64,000 nt of DNA, taken from the NCBI GenBank assembly GCA_023428295.1, contig JAEYYV010000074.1, positions 1 through 64,000 of the forward strand. Direction: 5' to 3'. Numbering within the stretch: the first letter of the stretch is position 1; the number at the start of each line of letters is the position of its first letter. A program made the position numbers and the translations under genes. This DNA comes from Pseudomonadota bacterium (GTDB taxonomy: Bacteria; Myxococcota_A; Polyangia; Haliangiales; Haliangiaceae). Shown one piece after another: positions 14,892-22,909 of the stretch. The notes below the pieces were generated by a model. The model saw nothing but the letters and a program-made list of their open reading frames with translations. It did not search any database and had not been told where the DNA came from.

Positions 14892-17800
14892 TCAGGGGAT
14901 CCAGTAGTCGCGCGGATAGAGCCGGCGCAACGTGCCGCCCACCGCGGTCTTCAGATACTCCGCGTACGCGTCGAGCTGTTTGGGCGGACCGATGACAAAG
15001 TCGATGCCGTCGGGCGAGGGCGTCCCGTAGCCCGGGATGACCTTGCCGAGTACGGCCGGCAGGCGATCGAAGAGCTGCTGCGCGAGGTCGGGGCGCTTCG
15101 CGGCGGCGAGCACTTGTGCGCGAAGCGCGCGGACCTTCTCGGGCGTGCGGCCGTCGACGAGATCCGCGGCCATCGCCCACGCGCGGCTCTCGTAGTCCTC
15201 CGCGATGCGCGACTTGAACGCCTTCGCGATCGCGTAGCGCGCGATGTTGGCGTCGGGCTTCGCGGCCTTCAATTGATCGACGACGAAGCGCAGCGTCTGC
15301 GGCAACAGCGGGCAGCGCTCCGCGTAGTACTCGAGCTGACCTCGCTCGATGTAGACGCGCACGCCGTTGGAGTATGCGAGGCCGGCAGCCCACGTCTTCA
15401 TGAACAGCGAGTGCGCCCCCGGCGACACGTACTGGGTGGACGACAGGTAGTCGAGGACCGCGTCGTCGCCGGTGCTCGAGTACGACGTGGATGTCGCGGT
15501 GTTCACGAACACGCCGCTCGACGTCCCCGGCGCGACGAGCCCGACAAAGCGAGGCGCTTCGCGAAGGCGCATGCGCGTGCGCAGGCGATCGGCGATGGGG
15601 TTGCTCGGCGCGTGCGTGACGACCGGCGCGTTCGACGTGCCGAGGGAATCGACGAGCGCGGTCAGCGCGGCCGATGTCGCGGCGAGGTTCTGCGTGGAGC
15701 CGACGCGCACGACGCGCAGCGTGTCGCGCTGGATCACCTGCGCGCGGACCTCGGCGAGCGCGGCGAGCGCCGTCGTGGGACCGACGCGGAGATCCGCGGC
15801 CATCTGACGGCACAGGTAGGCCCAGTCGTCGGCGAGCGAATCGTCGGGCAGCTCGACGAGGAGCGCCTGTAGATCGACGCCCGCGGCCGCGAGGAGGCGC
15901 GACGCTTCAGCAGACATCGCGCGGAGGTTCTTGACGTACTTCTTGGTCGCCACTGTCTCCGGTGTCTTCGGATTCGCCATCGCGCCGGCGAGCGCTTCGT
16001 AGGTCGCGCGCTCGTGGCGCTCGGTCGCGATGCGCTCGAGCATGCCGGCGGCGGCCTGCACCGACGTCGGATCGCCATTCGCGATGAGCTGCCAGCGCAA
16101 GCGATGCAGATCGTGCTGCTGGGTGAGGAACGAGTGCGTGTGCAGGTGAACCGGCCAGCTCTGCCGCCACCACGCCTCGTGCGGGTCGCGCACCCAGCTC
16201 TCCTCGGCGCCCTTCATGATCTGCTTGTACGAGCTGATCGTTTGATCGACGACGTCGCGCAAGCGCGGCAGGTTCGCGAGCGACCAGTCGGGCTCGGTCA
16301 TCGCGCGCGTCATCCACGCGAGCGCGGCCTGGGTCTCGAGGGCGCTGTTGCCCGCGCCGGAGACGACGAGCTCGACGCGGCCACTCTCGAGATCGCGGTC
16401 GTAGCCGGCCGACAGCTCGAGCACCTCGGTGCGCAGGCGATCCTTCATGACGTCGTAGGCGATCGGGCTCTTGCCGCCGATGCCGACCTGCGTGAGCAGC
16501 GACCCGAGGAGCGGGAGATACATCAAGCGATCCGACGGCACGCGATCGAGAGCGAACGCCAGCGAGATGCGCGTGCTCTGCATCGAGTCGATCGTGGCGG
16601 TAAACGTCTCCTTGTCGACGGTGTAGCGGAGGTCGTCGTCGAGCGTCATCGGCGGGGAGGACACGATCTCTGGCAGCGGCGCTGTGGCCGCCGCCGCTTC
16701 GAGCGCGGCGCTCTGCGCGGCGTGATCGGCCTTGTACTTCGCGAGCGTTGTCCCGCGGTCGGGCGCCGCGTACATCTTCTGCAAGCGTGCGAGCTCGTCG
16801 GCGATTCGCTGGTCGCGATCCGCGTCGAGCTTCTTGCGCAGCGCGGGGCTCGGACGCGCGCCGATCGCGTACGGCTCCACGAGCAACCCCCACGCGCCCA
16901 TGCGTGACTTCCACGGGTTGCCAGGCGCGGCGAGGATCTTCTCGATCGCGGCGAGCTCGCCCGACAGCGTGAGGGACTTGTCGAACGACGGTGTCTTCGC
17001 CAGGGCGTGGAGGTGATCGAACCACGCGGCGCCGGTGCCGCGAATGCCGAAGCCCGGCGGCGAATCGAGAAACTTCGCCGTGCTGCGCCGCATCGCCACC
17101 ACACGCGCGCGCACGCGATCGCGTAGCGCGACGAGCTCGGGATCGCCGTCGGGGAGGTTCGCGATGCGCGTCATCTGGCGATGCACTTCAGCGTGCAGCG
17201 CTCCGAGCTTTGCGTCCGTCATCGCATCCGCGCGCACGCCGCCGAGCGTGACGAACACGGGCTGGCCGAGATCCGTTTGCGGATACGACCCGATGCCCGT
17301 GATTCCGAGATCGAGCGTGCGCGTCTTGCTGTCGACGAGCGCTTTGTACAGTGTTGTCGATTCGTCACCGGCGACCGCACCGAGGAACAGCGACCGCAGC
17401 GTGAGCTCCGTCAGGTCGAGCTCGTTCGCGACCGCGGGCCACACGAGCATGGCGGGGCTCGGTGTCGTCGCGTCCGCGAACGGATAGTCGAGGATCGTGA
17501 CTCTCTGCGCGGGCGGGGGAGGCGGCTTCGGGAGCTGCGCCTCGGTCATCACCGCGCCGGTGCGATGGTTCGCGGTCGAGAGCACCTGCTCCATGCGCTC
17601 GAGCACGTCGGCGAGCGCGACGGACCTCGGGAACGCCGCGATCACGCCCATGTTCGCGAGGTGATAGTTCGCGGTGTGAAACGCGCGGATGTCCGCGGGC
17701 GTCATCGTGCGGATCGCGTCCGGATATCCGCCAGGCTCCCACGACAGCGGATGATCGGCGCCGTAGACGAGTTGGAGAGCGCCGCGCCACATCACCGCGA

Positions 17801-18434
17801 TCGGTGACTCGTAGCTGCGAACCATCTCGTTATAGACGGTGCCCTTCTCCTCGAGACGCAGCTCGCCGCCTGCATCGGAGTCGACGCCGAAGTTGCGCAC
17901 CTCGCGGCGGATCTCCTCGTCGGTGTAATCGGGATCGAGCATGGCGCCGAGCTGATTGGAGAACACGGGCCAGAACGCGTCCGTGCTCGCGACCGTGTGG
18001 AAGTGATACGCGGTGTGCCAGCGCTCCGTGAACGCGCTCGACGACACGAGTGCCATCGCCTGCGCGCTGCCGAACTGCCGGCCGCGATCGCCTTTGCCGA
18101 GGAGCAAGTGCTCCTGCGTGTGCGGCTCGCCTTTGTCGCTCGTGGAGTACGAGCCGACCCACAGGTAGCCCTGTGGTGCCGACTCGATCTGGAGATAGTC
18201 GAACGTGAACTTCGTGGGCTCGTGGACGAAGCGCGCGCCGATGCGCCGCTCGCTCGCGTCGGTGTAGATCGACACGGTGCGGAACTGGCGGGCGCCTCCG
18301 TTCGGCGTCAGCGAGTCGAGCGAGAGCTCCGCTGTGGCCTGCGGGTGGCCGGGAGCTGGCAACGCGCTCCGCGGTGGACTCGAGCACGCTGCGACACTCG
18401 CGAGGGCGAAGGCCCACCTGATGTTCCGTGGCAT
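14892..18434 (-). CDS. M16C (presequence-protease-like) zinc metallopeptidase, lipoprotein
   Basis: A 1180-residue pitrilysin-family protease. MPRNIRWAFALASVAAC is a lipoprotein signal (Cys17). The inverted zinc motif HTQEH lies at 105-109, with the distal ligand at E203 in GTVYNEM. The 94-residue spacing fits the PreP/M16C subgroup, which uses one long chain of four halves to trap and cut peptides. Later regions (LEDDLRYTVD-type segment, YDVMKDRLRTEVLELSAGYDR) match the non-catalytic halves. It is longer than typical PreP (~1000). Probably envelope-anchored, degrading peptides. ATG 18434 chosen from the signal peptide. Confidence 0.85.
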   Translation of the reverse strand: MPRNIRWAFALASVAACSSPPRSALPAPGHPQATAELSLDSLTPNGGARQFRTVSIYTDASERRIGARFVHEPTKFTFDYLQIESAPQGYLWVGSYSTSDKGEPHTQEHLLLGKGDRGRQFGSAQAMALVSSSAFTERWHTAYHFHTVASTDAFWPVFSNQLGAMLDPDYTDEEIRREVRNFGVDSDAGGELRLEEKGTVYNEMVRSYESPIAVMWRGALQLVYGADHPLSWEPGGYPDAIRTMTPADIRAFHTANYHLANMGVIAAFPRSVALADVLERMEQVLSTANHRTGAVMTEAQLPKPPPPPAQRVTILDYPFADATTPSPAMLVWPAVANELDLTELTLRSLFLGAVAGDESTTLYKALVDSKTRTLDLGITGIGSYPQTDLGQPVFVTLGGVRADAMTDAKLGALHAEVHRQMTRIANLPDGDPELVALRDRVRARVVAMRRSTAKFLDSPPGFGIRGTGAAWFDHLHALAKTPSFDKSLTLSGELAAIEKILAAPGNPWKSRMGAWGLLVEPYAIGARPSPALRKKLDADRDQRIADELARLQKMYAAPDRGTTLAKYKADHAAQSAALEAAAATAPLPEIVSSPPMTLDDDLRYTVDKETFTATIDSMQSTRISLAFALDRVPSDRLMYLPLLGSLLTQVGIGGKSPIAYDVMKDRLRTEVLELSAGYDRDLESGRVELVVSGAGNSALETQAALAWMTRAMTEPDWSLANLPRLRDVVDQTISSYKQIMKGAEESWVRDPHEAWWRQSWPVHLHTHSFLTQQHDLHRLRWQLIANGDPTSVQAAAGMLERIATERHERATYEALAGAMANPKTPETVATKKYVKNLRAMSAEASRLLAAAGVDLQALLVELPDDSLADDWAYLCRQMAADLRVGPTTALAALAEVRAQVIQRDTLRVVRVGSTQNLAATSAALTALVDSLGTSNAPVVTHAPSNPIADRLRTRMRLREAPRFVGLVAPGTSSGVFVNTATSTSYSSTGDDAVLDYLSSTQYVSPGAHSLFMKTWAAGLAYSNGVRVYIERGQLEYYAERCPLLPQTLRFVVDQLKAAKPDANIARYAIAKAFKSRIAEDYESRAWAMAADLVDGRTPEKVRALRAQVLAAAKRPDLAQQLFDRLPAVLGKVIPGYGTPSPDGIDFVIGPPKQLDAYAEYLKTAVGGTLRRLYPRDYWIP

Positions 18435-18551
18435 GACGCCTACTCTCTCTACATGGTGGCTCGCTTGCTAGCCTCGACGACAGGATCGATGGCAGCCGGG
18501 CTGCTGCGCTGCTCGAGGTCAGCGAGCGCACCGAGCGCATGCGAGACAGCG

Positions 18552-19412
18552 CTACGCGCGAACCGCGAGCGCGATGCGACTGTCCGCCTTCCGGACAGCG
18601 CGCGCCAGATCGGCGGGCAGGAGCTTGTCCGCTGCCTCTTGCGAGGAGATGTCGTCGAGCACGCCCCAGCCGCGCTCGGCGAGGAACGGAGCGAGCTCTT
18701 CGGGGGACGAGCCCCACTTGAACGGCTCGCCCATGGTGGCGACGGCGGCGCGGATGATGCGCGTGGTGATCGAGGGCGTGGTCAGCCGCTCCTTCGAGAA
18801 GTAGTTCATCGCGAGCATCGAGCCGGGCGCGGACCAATCGGCGATCGCGCGAAGCGATGCATCGATCGCGGGCTCGGTCAGGTACATCGTCACGCCTTCC
18901 CAGATCGTGAGCGTGGGCAGCGTGGGATCGTGCCCCGCGTCGACGAGGGCGTCGCCGAGCTCGTCGAGCGGGTTCGTCTCGAAGTCCCACGTCACGTAGC
19001 GCGCGGGCGAATCGATGCCGAGCCGCGCGAGCGTCTTCTGCTTGTGCCCTTGCGTGGCCGGGTGATCCACTTCGAACACGGTGGCGTGGGCGAGCTCGGG
19101 CAGCCGGATGGCGCGGCAATCGAAGCCCGCGCCGAGAAGCACGACCTGATCGCCGCCGTCCTCGACGAAGTTGCGTACGGCGTCGTCGAGGAGCTTCGTG
19201 CGGATCTGCATGTACACGATCCACGTCTTCATGCCGGGCAACTGCGCGAGTGCGTGCGGACCGCGATCGGCGAGCAGGGCCGCGAGTCGTGTGGACGTGA
19301 AGGCGAGGCCGTAGGGATCGTCGGCGAGGCGAACGTCGTCGGGGAGCAGCATGCCCAGGCCGCGCGCGGCGGCGACGAACTGCGCGGTGCGGCTGGGGGT
19401 GTCGTCGCGCAT
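18552..19412 (-). CDS. SAM-dependent methyltransferase of the LCMT/TIGR00027 type
   Basis: A 286-residue class I methyltransferase. VVLLGAGFDCRAIRL is the SAM-binding loop, preceded by MKTWIVYMQIRTKLLDDAV, and followed by VFEVDHPATQGHKQKTL, where the acid binds the ribose. WEGVTMYLTEPAI is characteristic of the leucine carboxyl-methyltransferase-like PPM family, used on small acids or secondary metabolites in bacteria. The ATG shares one base with the stop of the upstream gene (TGATG), so translation is coupled. Substrate unknown. Confidence 0.85.
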   Translation of the reverse strand: MRDDTPSRTAQFVAAARGLGMLLPDDVRLADDPYGLAFTSTRLAALLADRGPHALAQLPGMKTWIVYMQIRTKLLDDAVRNFVEDGGDQVVLLGAGFDCRAIRLPELAHATVFEVDHPATQGHKQKTLARLGIDSPARYVTWDFETNPLDELGDALVDAGHDPTLPTLTIWEGVTMYLTEPAIDASLRAIADWSAPGSMLAMNYFSKERLTTPSITTRIIRAAVATMGEPFKWGSSPEELAPFLAERGWGVLDDISSQEAADKLLPADLARAVRKADSRIALAVRA

Positions 19413-19828
19413 CAGACCGGGCTAGTCTTGGCGCGTCCGCTGATCCGGTGCGCCATTCCGGAGGGGCGCTCGATGATCTTGTAGTCCTGGTCCTCGACGG
19501 CGACGCGCTCGGACTCCTCGTGGACAAACGCGAGATCGTACTCGATCTCGGCATCCTCGAGCTTCTCGACGAACTTGCGGTGCGGGTGATCGTCCGCGAA
19601 GCCGACCATGCCGTTGAACGTGACCATGTACGCGCCGACGCCGCCCGAGGGATCCGCGGCGGCTTGCTCGAGGATGGCGGAGCTGTCCATCTCGATCGTC
19701 TTCTGTTGGACCTTCACGGCGGTGATCTGCGCCTTGTAGCCGTCGCCCGGAACGCCGTCCGTCGCGAGCCACTTCAACCGCACGGGGCGGTCGGGGTTCA
19801 GGCGGAAGTTCACCAACACGTTGCTCAT
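19412..19828 (-). CDS. Conserved-looking protein of unknown function
   Basis: A 138-residue soluble protein from ATG 19828. The sequence begins MSNVLVNFRLNPDRPVRLKW and includes YKAQITAVKVQQ and GVGAYMVTFNGMVGFADD, suggesting a mostly beta fold. No motif or domain is recognised. It overlaps the methyltransferase start by one base, indicating a two-gene operon. It lies divergent from the glyoxalase gene, with 36 bases between starts. Confidence 0.55.
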   Translation of the reverse strand: MSNVLVNFRLNPDRPVRLKWLATDGVPGDGYKAQITAVKVQQKTIEMDSSAILEQAAADPSGGVGAYMVTFNGMVGFADDHPHRKFVEKLEDAEIEYDLAFVHEESERVAVEDQDYKIIERPSGMAHRISGRAKTSPV

Positions 19829-19864
19829 GTGCAGGAGCTTACCGAAATCTGCTAAGTCAGCGCC

Positions 19865-20287
19865 ATGCGCTACCTGCATACGATGATCCGCGTGCGCGAC
19901 TTGCCCGCGGCCTTGCGCTTCTTCTGCGAAGGGCTGGGCCTGCGCGAGATCCGCCGGCGTGACAGCGAGCAGGGGCGGTTCACGCTGGTGTTTCTCGGCG
20001 AGAACGACAGCGACGCGCCGAACATCGAGCTGACCCACAACTGGGACCAAACCGACGCGTACACCGTCGGGCGAAACTTCGGACACGTCGCGTACGAGGT
20101 CGAGGACATCTACGCGGCGTGCCAGCGCTTCCTCGATCTCGGCTACACGATCAGCCGTCCGCCCCGGGATGGACGGATGGCGTTTGTTCGCTCGCCGGAC
20201 TCGATCTCCGTCGAGCTGTTGCAGCGCGGCGAAGCAAAACCGCCGGCCGAGCCCTGGACGTCGATGCCAAACGTAGGCGAGTGGTAA
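19865..20287 (+). CDS. gloA: Lactoylglutathione lyase (glyoxalase I), VOC family
   Basis: A 140-residue VOC protein close to bacterial glyoxalase I in length. Metal ligands are visible in the expected order: His5 (YLHTMIRV), Glu in PNIELTHNWD, His in NFGHVAYEVED and Glu in ISVELLQ. NWDQTDAY-like and GRNFGHVA segments are typical of GloA, which converts the methylglyoxal-thiol adduct to the lactoyl thioester. Its stop lies three bases before the smpB start. Symbol given by close motif match. Confidence 0.85.
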   Translation: MRYLHTMIRVRDLPAALRFFCEGLGLREIRRRDSEQGRFTLVFLGENDSDAPNIELTHNWDQTDAYTVGRNFGHVAYEVEDIYAACQRFLDLGYTISRPPRDGRMAFVRSPDSISVELLQRGEAKPPAEPWTSMPNVGEW

Positions 20288-20289
20288 GC

Positions 20290-20766
20290 GTGGCCAAGAC
20301 GGGCGAACCCATCCTGAAGGTCATCGCGACGAACCGCAAAGCGTCGCACGACTTTCACATCCACGAGCGTATCGAAGCGGGCGTGGCGCTCAAGGGTTCC
20401 GAGGTGAAGAGCCTGCGCGACGCGAAGGTCACGATCGCCGATGGCTTCGTCGACATTCGCAAAGGGCAGGCGTACCTCCACGGCATCCAGATCAACGAGT
20501 ACGCGCAGGCGAACCGGTGGGGCCACGATGTCGATCGCGTGCGCAAGTTGCTCTTGCACAAGCACGAGCTCGCGAAGCTCGGCGACAAGATCCAGCTCAA
20601 GGGCTTCACGCTGATCCCGCTCGCTCTCTACTTCAAAGGCGCGTACGTGAAGATCGAGCTCGGCCTCGTGACGCACAAGAAGCAGCACGACAAGCGCGAG
20701 TCCAAGCGCGAAGCCGACGACAAGCGCGAGATCGATCGCGCCATGAAGGCGAAGAACCGGCACTAG
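20290..20766 (+). CDS. smpB: SsrA-binding protein SmpB
   Basis: A 158-residue SmpB. IATNRKASHDFHIHERIEAG, LKGSEVKSLR, GFVDIRKGQAYLHGIQI, RKLLLHKHEL and LALYFKGAYVKIELGL are diagnostic. The tail KKQHDKRESKREADD then REIDRAMK matches the basic helix that enters the ribosomal mRNA channel. It delivers tmRNA to stalled ribosomes in trans-translation. GTG 20290 gives the usual length; GTG 20281 is an in-frame alternative. No ssrA gene is seen in this window. Confidence 0.95.
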   Translation: MAKTGEPILKVIATNRKASHDFHIHERIEAGVALKGSEVKSLRDAKVTIADGFVDIRKGQAYLHGIQINEYAQANRWGHDVDRVRKLLLHKHELAKLGDKIQLKGFTLIPLALYFKGAYVKIELGLVTHKKQHDKRESKREADDKREIDRAMKAKNRH

Positions 20767-20773
20767 CGGTGCC
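20759..20773 (+). terminator. Weak hairpin at the end of smpB
   Basis: GGCAC-N5-GTGCC spans the smpB stop codon and could fold into a short stem. A third copy (GGCAC at 20779-20783) allows an alternative pairing. There is no T-run, so intrinsic termination is doubtful. Confidence 0.25.
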
Positions 20774-20823
20774 CGATTGGCACTCGCCTTCACTCCCGGG
20801 CGCGAACAATTGCGGGGTTAGGA

Positions 20824-21015
20824 ATGAGCCGCCATGGTCCGGTGGTTGCTGTGTCCGTTCCCATGATGTTCACGCGGCTCGGCTTCACCATGTTCCACCT
20901 CGAGGCGTATCAGAACCACGCGCTCGACGAGCCGTCGTACGTCCCCGTTCAGGTGATGCGCTCGCGCAGCGCGATGAGCGCGTTCTTCGCGAGCGGCCGT
21001 CGTCGTCGCCGCTAG
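20824..21015 (+). CDS. Possible small protein in the smpB-SDR gap
   Basis: The 361-base gap between smpB and the SDR gene contains only one plausible frame, a 63-codon ORF from ATG 20824 with a weak upstream AGGA. It encodes a Met-rich middle (VPMMFTRLGFTMFHLEAY) and an Arg-rich end (GRRRRR). No family is recognised. It may be a real small protein or noise; nothing else clear (no tRNA, tmRNA or repeat) was found in the gap. Confidence 0.25.
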   Translation: MSRHGPVVAVSVPMMFTRLGFTMFHLEAYQNHALDEPSYVPVQVMRSRSAMSAFFASGRRRRR

Positions 21016-21127
21016 CCGAGGCGCGCACGAACACCACACCCGGCGTCGCGAACAGTCGCTACACGGGCGCATGGATTCCGACGAGCTTCTGCGAGGTCGT
21101 CGCGTGCTGATCGCGTAGCATGTTCGG

Positions 21128-21871
21128 GTGGCGCGGAGCGTTCTCATCACCGGCGCGAACCGAGGCATCGGACAGCAGCTCGCGCGCAGGCTCGCCGGCG
21201 ATGGCTGGGATGTCCTCGTGGGCTCCCGAGACAAGAGGGCCGGCGACGCGACGGCCGCGCGGCTGCGCAAGGAGACAGGAGGCCGCCTCAAAGCGGTGGA
21301 GCTCGACGTGACGTCCGACGCCTCCGTCGCCACGTGTGCGCAGAAGCTTCGCGATGGCGCGATCGCGCTGGATGCGCTCGTCAACAACGCGGGCATCTAC
21401 GGCAAGAGCGACGCGGCGCGCACGATCGAGACGAACTTCTTCGGCCCGCTCCGCGTGACGCTCGCGATGCTGCCGCTCCTGCGCGACGGCGCGACGATCA
21501 CGAACGTGACGAGCGGCCTCGGCGAGCTCGACAACCTCGATGCAGCGCACCGGCGCTTCCTCGCGGATCCGCAGCTCTCGCGCGACGCGCTCGCCGACGC
21601 GATGCGCGCGTACGTGTCGGCAGGAGAGGACTGGGGCACCGACGCGTACGGCGTGTCCAAGGCAGCGCTCGACGCGCTCACCCGCGTGCTCGCCCGCGAG
21701 CTCGCACCGCGCGAGATCCGCGTGAACTCGACGTGCCCGGGGTGGGTACGCACGGACATGGGCGGCCGCCACGCGCCGCGATCGATCGAGCAAGGCGCCG
21801 CGAGCGTGCTGTTCGGCGTCACCGCGACGCAGACAGGGCACATCCTCCGCGACGGCAAGCGCGTCGGCTGA
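21128..21871 (+). CDS. Short-chain dehydrogenase/reductase (SDR)
   Basis: A 247-residue classical SDR from GTG 21128. The nucleotide-binding motif TGANRGIG is at residues 8-15, LDV after strand 3, NNAGIYG is the central motif, VTSGLGE holds the catalytic-Ser strand, YGVSK is the catalytic Tyr-x-x-x-Lys, and CPGWVRTDMGG follows it. It should use NAD(P)H to reduce or oxidise a small carbonyl or alcohol. Arg12 after the glycine loop hints at NADPH (inference). The substrate is unknown. Confidence 0.9.
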   Translation: MARSVLITGANRGIGQQLARRLAGDGWDVLVGSRDKRAGDATAARLRKETGGRLKAVELDVTSDASVATCAQKLRDGAIALDALVNNAGIYGKSDAARTIETNFFGPLRVTLAMLPLLRDGATITNVTSGLGELDNLDAAHRRFLADPQLSRDALADAMRAYVSAGEDWGTDAYGVSKAALDALTRVLARELAPREIRVNSTCPGWVRTDMGGRHAPRSIEQGAASVLFGVTATQTGHILRDGKRVG

Positions 21872-21874
21872 AAC

Positions 21875-21922
21875 TGCATAACCACGCTTGCGTATACGGT
21901 GCAAAGCCGCATAAGTATGCAC
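21875..21922. promoter_or_regulatory. Candidate ARG box and promoter of the arginine operon
   Basis: The short gap before argC is AT-rich and dense in TGCA/GCATA half-sites: TGCATA at 21875, TGCGTA at 21889 and a palindrome GCATA-AG-TATGC at 21909-21920. The latter resembles the ARG-box core (TGAAT-N4-ATTCA). ArgR is encoded at the operon's end, so autoregulation is likely. A TTGCGT (21888) and CATAAG (21910) pair could be -35/-10 elements; transcription would then start almost at ATG 21923. Confidence 0.45.
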
Positions 21923-22909
21923 ATGGTGCATGCGCGCGTCGCGTTGTTCGGAGCTGCAGGCTACACCGGCCTCGAGCTGTGCAAGCTCCTGCCACTGCAC
22001 CCGAACCTGTCGTTCGTCTGCGCGGCGAGTGACACGCACGCCGGCAAGCCGGTCGCGCAGCTCGCGGGCGGTGCGTCGACGCTATCGTTCTCGACCACGC
22101 AGGCGGCGCACGAGACGCCGGCGGACATCGCGCTGTTGGCCGTTCCACACGACGCAGCGCCAGCGATGGCCGCGCAGATCCGTGCACGCGGGACGAAGGT
22201 GGTGGACCTGTCGAACGCGCATCGCGCGTCGGCAGAGGCGGTGTACGGGCTGACCTCGTTCTTCGCGAGCGAGATCGCGGCGGCGTCGCTCGTGGCGAAC
22301 CCGGGGTGTTATGCGACGGGAATCATCACGGCCGTGGCGCCGCTCGTCCGGCAGGGGTTGAGCGATGGGGACGTGGTCGTCGCCGCGGGCTCGGGCGTGA
22401 CCGGCGCGGGGAAGTCCAAGGACGAGGCGCTGAGCTTGGGCGAGCTGCATGACAACGTGAGGGCGTACAAGGTGCTGAAGCATCAGCACGTGCCGGAGAT
22501 CGAGATGGCGCTGCGCAGGATCGCTGGGGCGGGGGCGAGTGCGAGTACGGGCTCTCGCGTGATTCTGACGACGCACTTGCTGCCGATCGCGAGGGGAATC
22601 TTCGCGACGATCACGGTGAGGCTGCGGAGTGCTCGCTCGTCGGAGGAGCTGGTGCGCGTGTTTCGCGAGGAGTATGCGGGCGATCCGACGGTGCGCGTGT
22701 TCGATGCTGCGGAGGATGTCGCGCTGCGCAAGGTCGTCGGGACGAACGAGACGCATGTCGGCGTCGCGAGCAATGGCGAGTATGCGGTCGTGACGGCGGG
22801 CATCGATAATCTCTTGAAGGGTGCGGCAGGGCAGGCGATCGAGAACGTCAACGTCATGTCGGGGCTGCCCCGCATGACGGGACTCATGCACTTGGCGAGG
22901 CACGGATGA
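21923..22909 (+). CDS. argC: N-acetyl-gamma-glutamyl-phosphate reductase
   Basis: A 328-residue enzyme that reduces N-acetylglutamyl phosphate to the semialdehyde with NADPH in arginine synthesis. RVALFGAAGYTGLELCKLL is the nucleotide-binding start, NPGCYATG contains the catalytic Cys, HQHVPEIE and THLLPIARG are conserved, and NLLKGAAGQAIENVNVM is the C-terminal signature. ATG 21923 is chosen because the candidate operator overlaps the earlier ATG 21917. A GTG at 21899 is also in frame. The stop overlaps the next start (ATGA), coupling it to argJB. Confidence 0.95.
   Translation: MVHARVALFGAAGYTGLELCKLLPLHPNLSFVCAASDTHAGKPVAQLAGGASTLSFSTTQAAHETPADIALLAVPHDAAPAMAAQIRARGTKVVDLSNAHRASAEAVYGLTSFFASEIAAASLVANPGCYATGIITAVAPLVRQGLSDGDVVVAAGSGVTGAGKSKDEALSLGELHDNVRAYKVLKHQHVPEIEMALRRIAGAGASASTGSRVILTTHLLPIARGIFATITVRLRSARSSEELVRVFREEYAGDPTVRVFDAAEDVALRKVVGTNETHVGVASNGEYAVVTAGIDNLLKGAAGQAIENVNVMSGLPRMTGLMHLARHG

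Noticed and set aside
20767..21127. tmRNA (ssrA) next to smpB
   Set aside because: No CCA-like acceptor stem, tag reading frame or T-loop sequence was found in the gap; ssrA is presumably elsewhere.
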